Shown in pieces: positions 22,788-28,192 of a DNA stretch of 28,192 bases. How positions within the stretch are numbered: position 1 is the first letter of the stretch; every line of letters starts with the position of its first letter. The stretch covers positions 1 through 28,192 of the forward strand of contig CAZJRQ010000030.1 in assembly GCA_964548535.1 (NCBI GenBank). Reading direction: 5' to 3'. The position numbers were made by a program, and so were the translations under genes. This stretch comes from CAZJRQ01 sp964548535 (lineage in GTDB: Bacteria; Bacillota; Clostridia; Oscillospirales; Ruminococcaceae). The notes beneath the pieces are model-generated. The model was not told the origin of the DNA and did not search any database. It saw only the letters and a list, made by a program, of their open reading frames with translations.

Positions 22788-24260
22788 ATGACATTGATTT
22801 TCAGTGGTAATGATTTTAAGTATGAGCTGGAGGGGGTAATGAAGCTATTTATTCCTGCACAGCTTTTTAATCATGTCTATACGGATACATATGAGATTGT
22901 GAATGATGACTATGCTTTTTTACGTAGAGTAAAGTATAGAAAATACACGTTGCTTTATGTTTATTGTAAGTATCAAGACAAGATAAGCCATAAGTCAGCA
23001 AGAATTCTAAATGCGACTGACAATTATGAAAACGAATGTGAGCTGGTTTTGTCACGTCTGCTGTTTAGTGTTATGTCTAAACTTACTGAAAAGCAGGCTA
23101 AATGGGGAATCATAACTGGAATTCGTCCAGTGAAAAGAGTTAATACTTTTTTAGCGCAAGGTCTAGGCAGGGATGAGATTTATGACATACTGCAAAATCA
23201 GTTTTTAGTAAGCAAAGATAAGTGTGATATTGCATATTTGACAGCAAAAACTCAAGAAAATATTCTGAGCAGGCTTTCAGATAATTCATTTGCACTTTAT
23301 ATTTCAATTCCGTTTTGTCCTACTAGATGTTCGTATTGTTCTTTTGTATCTCAGTCGGTAGAGCTTGCGAAAAAGCTTATTCCAGAATATGTTGATAAAC
23401 TATGTGAAGAGATAAAATACACTAGTGAAATAGTACGAAAAAACAGACTGAAACTTGATACAGTGTATTTTGGCGGAGGAACTCCGACTACTTTATCAGC
23501 TGAGCAACTGGGTAAAATAATGGACACAATTTCTGCGAACTTTGATATGAGTAGCGTTTCAGAATACACAGTCGAGGCAGGCAGAGCAGACACAATTACT
23601 AAAGAAAAGCTTAGCGTATTAAAGCAAAAAGGTTGCACACGCTTGTCAGTAAATCCACAAACTCTTAATGATGACGTGCTAAGAGCTATAGGTAGAAATC
23701 ACACAGTGGAGCAGTTTTTTGACAGCTTCAAACTGGCACGAGAGATTGGTTTTGAGTCGATAAACACTGATATAATTGCAGGACTGCCTACTGATACGGT
23801 AGATAGTTTTAAGTCAACTATTGATGGATTGATTGATATTTCTCCTGAAAATATTACAGTTCACACGTTGTCAATAAAACGTGCCGCTAGTCTTAATCAG
23901 TCTGATGATAAGTCAAAAGTTTTGAATAATCCAGCAAGTGAAATGGTAGATTATGCGACTAAGCGTTTGCTGGAAAGTGGATACAAGCCATATTATTTGT
24001 ATAGGCAGAAGAATATGCTTGAAAATTTAGAAAATATCGGCTGGTCGAAATCAGGATATGAAAGTCTTTATAACATTTATATAATGGAAGAAATTCAAAC
24101 GATTCTGGCAATGGGAGCAGGCGGTTCAACCAAGCTTGTTGATTTGAAAAATAAGCGACTTGAGCGTGTATTTAATTATAAATTTCCATTAGAATACAAC
24201 AATCATTTTGATATAATGATTTCAAAAAAGGATGAGATTGAGGAGTTTTATGCTAAATAA
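22788..24260 (+). CDS. hemZ: Radical SAM protein HemZ (coproporphyrinogen dehydrogenase-like)
   Basis: The 490-residue protein has an N-terminal HemZ-specific domain including the KWGIITGIRPVKRV motif. A radical SAM core follows, with its cluster motif C177-x3-C181-x2-C184 in FCPTRCSYCSF, then YFGGGTPTTLS, TVEAGRADT and RLSVNPQT. HemZ is classed with oxygen-independent coproporphyrinogen III oxidases, but in organisms without other heme genes its true reaction is unclear, and no heme gene lies in this window. ATG 22788 has GGAGA 8 nt upstream, one base after the preceding stop, indicating coupling. Its end overlaps rlmD by 11 nt. Confidence 0.92.
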   Translation: MTLIFSGNDFKYELEGVMKLFIPAQLFNHVYTDTYEIVNDDYAFLRRVKYRKYTLLYVYCKYQDKISHKSARILNATDNYENECELVLSRLLFSVMSKLTEKQAKWGIITGIRPVKRVNTFLAQGLGRDEIYDILQNQFLVSKDKCDIAYLTAKTQENILSRLSDNSFALYISIPFCPTRCSYCSFVSQSVELAKKLIPEYVDKLCEEIKYTSEIVRKNRLKLDTVYFGGGTPTTLSAEQLGKIMDTISANFDMSSVSEYTVEAGRADTITKEKLSVLKQKGCTRLSVNPQTLNDDVLRAIGRNHTVEQFFDSFKLAREIGFESINTDIIAGLPTDTVDSFKSTIDGLIDISPENITVHTLSIKRAASLNQSDDKSKVLNNPASEMVDYATKRLLESGYKPYYLYRQKNMLENLENIGWSKSGYESLYNIYIMEEIQTILAMGAGGSTKLVDLKNKRLERVFNYKFPLEYNNHFDIMISKKDEIEEFYAK

Positions 24261-25611
24261 AAATGATCTAGTGCAAATTGAAATAACAGGAATGACAAAC
24301 GAGGGCAATGGTGTAGGAAGGCATGATGGCATTGCAATTTTTGTTCCCTTTACGGCGATTGGTGATTTAATTAGTTGTAGGATTGTCAAGGTACACAAGA
24401 ATTTTTGCTATGGAATCGTTGAGGAAATTTTGACCAAATCTGAATGCAGAATTATTCCCGACTGTTCAGTTTTTCAAAAGTGCGGAGGTTGCTCGTTCAG
24501 ACATTTTTCTTATGATGAAGAGTTGAAAATCAAGCAGAGTTTTGTGGAAGATTCTTTTAGAAGAATTGGCAAACTCAATCCAAAGTTCGAACAGATTTTG
24601 GGTGCTGAAAATATTGATTTTTATAGAAACAAGGCGCAATATCCAGTGGCAGAGGATGACGGAAAAATGATTTGCGGCTTTTACTCCAAGCGTTCACACA
24701 GGGTTATCAAATTTACCGATTGTAAGTTACAGCCTCCGATTTTTTCTGAGATACTAAAGACGATTATTGATTATGCAAATTCTGCTAAAATTCCAGCTTA
24801 CAACGAAATAAAAAACACAGGACTTTTAAGGCATATTTATATTCGCCGAGGAGAGCATTCTGGAGAAATAATGGTGTGCTTTGTGGTTACATCTTTTAAT
24901 CAGAGTGGGATTTTCGATTTATTAGCTAAGATTTTAGTAGAAAAATTTCCGGATATAAAAAGCATAGTTTTGAATAAAAATTCAAAGAAGACTAATGTTA
25001 TTTTGGGTAATGAGCTTAAGACGATTTATGGCAGTGACACTATTCAAGATACTATGTGTGGAAATAAAATTGAGATTTCACCGCTGTCTTTTTATCAGGT
25101 AAACACATTACAGGCAGAAAGGCTATATAAAATTGCAAAAGAGTATGCAAATTTAAGTAGTGATGATATTCTGCTCGATTTATATTGCGGAGCTGGTACG
25201 ATTGGACTTTCTATGGCCGATAAAGTATCAAAGCTTATAGGAGTAGAAATTATCGAGCAAGCTATTGGAAATGCAAAGAGAAATGCAACGCAAAATAACA
25301 TAAAAAACTCAGAATTCATTTGTGGAGATGCGGGTGAAATTGCTGAGATATTGTATCAGCGTGGAGAGCGACCAAATGTAATAATCGCCGACCCAGCGAG
25401 AAAGGGCTGTACACCTGACACATTAGAATACATGGTCAAAATGGCGCCTGACAGAATAGTAATGATATCCTGTAACAGTGCAACAGCAGCAAGGGATTGT
25501 GCAATTTTGGATACTTTGGGATATAAGATTGACAGGTGCAGAGCAGTAGATTTGTTTCCAAGGTCTACGCATGTCGAGAGCGTGGTTCTGTTGACTAAAG
25601 CACACAAGTAA
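24250..25611 (+). CDS. rlmD: 23S rRNA (uracil-5-)-methyltransferase, RlmD/RumA type
   Basis: The 453-residue enzyme transfers a methyl from SAM to C5 of a uridine in 23S rRNA. It has an N-terminal TRAM domain (about 1-62) and an iron-sulfur cluster region with Cys72, Cys78 and Cys81 (CSVFQKCGGCSFRH) plus a later Cys in FTDCKLQP. The Rossmann methyltransferase fold carries LLDLYCGAGTIGLSMA, IIADPARKGC and the catalytic Cys in MISCNSATAARD. Firmicute members (RlmCD) may modify two sites. ATG 24250 has GAGGAG just upstream and overlaps the hemZ end; the ATG at 24232 lacks a site. It is the last gene of the operon, with no clear terminator after it, only the putative mobile segment. Confidence 0.92.
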   Translation: MLNKNDLVQIEITGMTNEGNGVGRHDGIAIFVPFTAIGDLISCRIVKVHKNFCYGIVEEILTKSECRIIPDCSVFQKCGGCSFRHFSYDEELKIKQSFVEDSFRRIGKLNPKFEQILGAENIDFYRNKAQYPVAEDDGKMICGFYSKRSHRVIKFTDCKLQPPIFSEILKTIIDYANSAKIPAYNEIKNTGLLRHIYIRRGEHSGEIMVCFVVTSFNQSGIFDLLAKILVEKFPDIKSIVLNKNSKKTNVILGNELKTIYGSDTIQDTMCGNKIEISPLSFYQVNTLQAERLYKIAKEYANLSSDDILLDLYCGAGTIGLSMADKVSKLIGVEIIEQAIGNAKRNATQNNIKNSEFICGDAGEIAEILYQRGERPNVIIADPARKGCTPDTLEYMVKMAPDRIVMISCNSATAARDCAILDTLGYKIDRCRAVDLFPRSTHVESVVLLTKAHK

Positions 25612-25796
25612 AAGTGTGAAAAACGGCTTGAAATAAGGGGATTTCCGAGATTTTTAGAATTGAAAATCAGACTTTAAAATATGCCTGAAAAAGTGAATAA
25701 AACCTTGGTATTTTTATAGTTGGATAGATAAGAGTATTGAGATTGGGTCGATTATACAGAAGTGTTTACTTGTGATTTATGGAAAAGTGAGAGCAG

Positions 25797-25844
25797 AAAT
25801 AGGCTAATAATCATTCGAAGATATATCGAATTATAAATAGGCTA
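25797..25844. repeat. Putative recombination site: direct repeats around an inverted repeat
   Basis: AAATAGGCTA occurs at 25797-25806 and 25835-25844 as direct repeats. Between them is an inverted repeat ATTCGA (25813-25818) / TCGAAT (25826-25831) with a 7-nt centre. The array sits 21 bp upstream of the serine recombinase start, where such enzymes often have their binding or crossover sites. The gap 25612-25796 before it holds no gene I can see. Confidence 0.4.
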
Positions 25845-25865
25845 TTTCAGAAAGGAGAGGTAGTT

Positions 25866-26792
25866 ATGCCAGGTAAGGTAAGAGTGATACCACCAAGGAT
25901 AAGTGAACCCGTAAAGCACGTTGTCATCTATGCTCGTGTGAGTTCTAACAGTATGGAACAGCTGGAAAGTTTAAAGGCACAGATTTCTGGTCTGGTTGGA
26001 TTTGTATCCGGGCATAACAACTGGAAGCTTGTCGATATCCATATAGATATTGCATCCTCTAAAAAAGGCTCTGCCCGTCCTGCATTTCATAAAATGATAG
26101 AAGAGTGCAAAGCTGGACTTACTGACATCGTTGTAGTAAAGAATATCAGTAGACTTGGTAGAGATACTGTTGAAGTACTTAATGCAATCAATACTTTAAG
26201 AGAAGCAGGTGTGCGTATTATTTTTAGGCAGGAAGAACTCGATACATTAACAGTAGGAAGTTCATTGCTAATATCAACTATTGAGGCTTGTACTCAGGCT
26301 GAAAATGAAACACGAAGTGCTAACATAAAATGGGGCATTAAACAAAGAGCCAGTAATGGCAGCTTAGGTTTTTATCGTAGAAAGTGCTATGGCTATGATA
26401 AGGACGAAAATGGTGAGCTTGTAATCAACGATGAACAGGCAGAAGTTGTTAAGCTTATTTTTGATTTGTATCTTGACGGTAAAAGCGTATTAGGTATTAT
26501 CAAAGAACTTAAAAATAGAAATATTAAATCACCTACAGGGAAAGATAACTGGCCTAAACGCTCTGTAGAAGAAATGCTGAGTAACGAAAAATACATAGGC
26601 ATTGCAGTAGTGAAAGTGGACGGCGAGGAAGGTCAAATTTATAAATTGAACAACTCTCATCCGGCAATCATTTCAAAAGAAATATTTGACGCTGTTCAGA
26701 AAGAAAAACTGAAACGTAGTAATATGGTTACAGATGAAAATGGAAGACACAGAAATAGTACAAAGTACAGTTCGAAAAAAACAGATGATTAG
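25866..26792 (+). CDS. Serine recombinase, C-terminally short
   Basis: The 308-residue protein has an N-terminal resolvase catalytic domain with the nucleophile Ser26 in YARVSSNSMEQL and the SRLGRDTVEVL helix. The Recombinase (PF07508-type) DNA-binding domain follows, with GFYRRKCYGYDKDENG, the WPKRSVEEMLSNEKYIG motif and HPAIISKEIFDAVQ. It stops at KYSSKKTDD, just where large serine recombinases usually continue into a Cys-rich zinc ribbon and coiled-coil (total often 450-550 residues). It is therefore either a truncated copy or a short form working with partners. It starts at ATG 25866 with AAAGGAG upstream, and a possible site array precedes it. It may catalyse excision or inversion of the local segment. 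Confidence 0.88.
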   Translation: MPGKVRVIPPRISEPVKHVVIYARVSSNSMEQLESLKAQISGLVGFVSGHNNWKLVDIHIDIASSKKGSARPAFHKMIEECKAGLTDIVVVKNISRLGRDTVEVLNAINTLREAGVRIIFRQEELDTLTVGSSLLISTIEACTQAENETRSANIKWGIKQRASNGSLGFYRRKCYGYDKDENGELVINDEQAEVVKLIFDLYLDGKSVLGIIKELKNRNIKSPTGKDNWPKRSVEEMLSNEKYIGIAVVKVDGEEGQIYKLNNSHPAIISKEIFDAVQKEKLKRSNMVTDENGRHRNSTKYSSKKTDD

Positions 26793-26832
26793 GAGTGTTC
26801 TATATGCTAAAAACGTTTAGAAGGAGGTCAAA

Positions 26833-27927
26833 ATGGACGATTTATTTATGCATTTAGATTTGAGTGACTTTCCTAAAATAGATGAGGAAAATCGCAAAGA
26901 TGATATTATTAAAGCCAGCAAAGCAATAAATAGTTTGATTAAAGATAGTAGAGCAATATCAAAACTAACCGAATGTTATTATTGCGGCAAATCATGTGAT
27001 GGTTTTTGTAATTCGCACACTTTACCGGCATTTTGCTTGAGAAATATAGCTGAAAAAGGAAAAGTGTTTTATTCAAACAGTATACTTGATTTACCGTCAC
27101 TTAAAAATGATAAGGGTGTTAATGAGTCTGGAACATTTCATTTGATATGTAGAGAATGCGATAGCAAAATTTTTCAAGCATACGAAAATCCAGATAATTA
27201 TGATGAAATACCTACTATCAAAATGCTTGCTCAAATTGATATGAAAAACAATTTGAAAAATATAAGTAAGAGATTGATGGAACTTGAAATGTATCAGTTA
27301 ATGGGTGAGCGTATTGGCATGGATGAGGAGTGGATAGATGCCAAAAGTGCTGTGAGTAAATTGGATTTAGCAGAATTTAAAGATTCGTTTTCTCGTGCAA
27401 AAAAGAGAGATATTAAACCGTTTTCGGGTGATTATTATATTGGTTTTTATGAAAAACTGCCCTATGTAGTTCCTATGTCATTTCAAGGAACGATTGCGTT
27501 AATCTTCGACTTAGAAGGAAATGTAATTAACAATATTTATAATCTTGACCCAAAATATAAAATTAAAAACGTGAGTGTTTGTATTTTCCCGTTGGAGAAA
27601 AGCAGTATTATTATGTTATTTGTTGATAAAGGCAACTCAAGATATAGTAAATTCTTTCGACAGCTAAAAAAACTAGATTTGGAAAATCAACTTAGCATAA
27701 TCAATTATATTATATTTTCTTATTCGGAGGACTATTTTTTATCACCAAATATAGATAAGGAAATATTGAATAAATTGATAGCGTTATCAGGCAAAACCTC
27801 CGAAATGATTGGATTTTACCCAACAACAACAGCACAACAACTTGAAGGGGTAAGAAAAATTTACGATTATGATGAACGGTTTTCTGTGCCAAACTTACTT
27901 TCTGATAAATTCGCACTAATAAAATAA
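26833..27927 (+). CDS. Uncharacterised protein with HNH/treble-clef-like Cys-His motif
   Basis: I do not recognise a named family for this 364-residue protein. The N-terminal third has C48-x2-C51 (CYYCGKSC), then NSHTLPAFCLRNI with His62, and C106-x2-C109 in LICRECDSKIFQAYE. This spacing resembles HNH-like treble-clef zinc domains of the type CxxC...SHxxPKF...CxxC...YE found in many phage- and defence-linked proteins; the likeness is from memory and not proven. The remainder is alpha/beta with no motif I can name. There is no signal peptide or membrane helix. ATG 26833 has a near-perfect AGAAGGAGGT, so it should be well translated. It sits 40 nt downstream of the recombinase as probable cargo. 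A nucleic-acid-binding or defence role is a guess. Confidence 0.6.
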   Translation: MDDLFMHLDLSDFPKIDEENRKDDIIKASKAINSLIKDSRAISKLTECYYCGKSCDGFCNSHTLPAFCLRNIAEKGKVFYSNSILDLPSLKNDKGVNESGTFHLICRECDSKIFQAYENPDNYDEIPTIKMLAQIDMKNNLKNISKRLMELEMYQLMGERIGMDEEWIDAKSAVSKLDLAEFKDSFSRAKKRDIKPFSGDYYIGFYEKLPYVVPMSFQGTIALIFDLEGNVINNIYNLDPKYKIKNVSVCIFPLEKSSIIMLFVDKGNSRYSKFFRQLKKLDLENQLSIINYIIFSYSEDYFLSPNIDKEILNKLIALSGKTSEMIGFYPTTTAQQLEGVRKIYDYDERFSVPNLLSDKFALIK

Positions 27928-27992
27928 AAAGTACAAGTGTATTGCTCATCTGTTGATAATAAGAAGTTGGCGATATTTAAAATATAAAATAG

Positions 27993-28082
27993 TTTAATCA
28001 GAAAATAGAAGATGGTGTGTATTTTGCTGAGCCATCAATAGAAAATGATGATGTAACCATTTTAAAGAATTTTTCAAAATAG
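27993..28082 (+). pseudogene. Possible gene remnant (29 codons without a start)
   Basis: After a stop at 27990-27992, one frame reads FNQKIEDGVYFAEPSIENDD and continues to a TAG at 28080-28082. It has coding-like composition but no start codon or ribosome site, consistent with the C-terminal scrap of a decayed gene. The rest of 27928-28192 has no gene I can support. Confidence 0.2.
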
Positions 28083-28192
28083 CCTAATTAAAAATTGGAG
28101 TCTTGTCTTGATAGAATTGATGAAAAAACTGTGTAAATACAGGATTTTAAGGTAATATAGAATATTATTAAAAATAGCCTAAGAATTTCATG

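Larger units (their letters stand above)
25797..28181 (+). mobile_element. Possible small mobile segment (serine recombinase plus cargo)
   Basis: A serine recombinase gene and an unrelated uncharacterised gene lie between copies of a TAGGCTATTT motif: plus orientation at 25838-25847, inverted (AAATAGCCTA) at 28077-28086 and 28172-28181. The segment follows a housekeeping operon with different style of content. True ends and target duplication are not visible, and the window ends just after, so the boundaries are a guess. Confidence 0.3.

Noticed and set aside
25612..25680. Terminator after rlmD
   Set aside because: GAAAT/ATTTC near 25630-25645 gives only a 5-bp stem with no T-run directly after; too weak to call.

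Overview
The window is AT-rich, tightly packed DNA with strong Shine-Dalgarno sites (AGGAGG and GAGGTG types) and sigma-A-like promoters. The set recJ, a long Rel protein, a small metallo-beta-lactamase-fold hydrolase, hemZ and rlmD points to an anaerobic low-GC Firmicute of the Clostridia, probably a Ruminococcaceae/Oscillospiraceae- or Lachnospiraceae-like gut organism. This placement is inferred from gene content and style only.

Layout. (1) 31-6918, minus strand: a MacAB-like ABC exporter operon. In transcription order it has two membrane-fusion proteins, a MacB-type permease, a lipoprotein and the ATPase, and it ends at an intrinsic terminator. All four exported or membrane components carry low-complexity inserts rich in Gly, Ser, Asn, Gln and Met with closely spaced Met pairs. 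(2) 6919-7932: a gene-poor stretch, then a single-gene unit (promoter, gene, terminator) for an unrecognised 78-residue protein with two copies of a CCVCVNIF motif. (3) 8024-9193: a membrane-bound GGDEF protein. (4) 9351-17636: a PucR-type regulator followed by a taurine cluster: class III aminotransferase, iron-type alcohol dehydrogenase, two tandem PII proteins of NifI1/NifI2 type, a TauCAB-type ABC importer and a TauE/SafE membrane protein. A palindrome, a good promoter, a long leader hairpin and an internal terminator-like hairpin suggest layered control. (5) 17806-25611: a housekeeping operon recJ-rel-MBL hydrolase-hemZ-rlmD with very short gaps or overlaps. (6) 25612-28192: a likely mobile segment with a short serine recombinase, a possible recombination site just upstream of it, an uncharacterised Cys/His-rich protein, and decayed sequence.

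How the genes fit together. The taurine cluster reads as a nitrogen-scavenging route. TauABC imports taurine, the aminotransferase moves its amino group to an oxo-acid giving sulfoacetaldehyde, and the dehydrogenase reduces that to isethionate. No isethionate lyase or other sulfite-releasing enzyme is in the window, so the TauE-like protein may export the sulfonate end product. The most striking feature is the NifI1/NifI2-like pair, a type known from control of nitrogenase, placed here between the taurine enzymes and the transporter with no nif structural gene in view. My working idea is 2-oxoglutarate/ATP-responsive control of taurine uptake or transamination.
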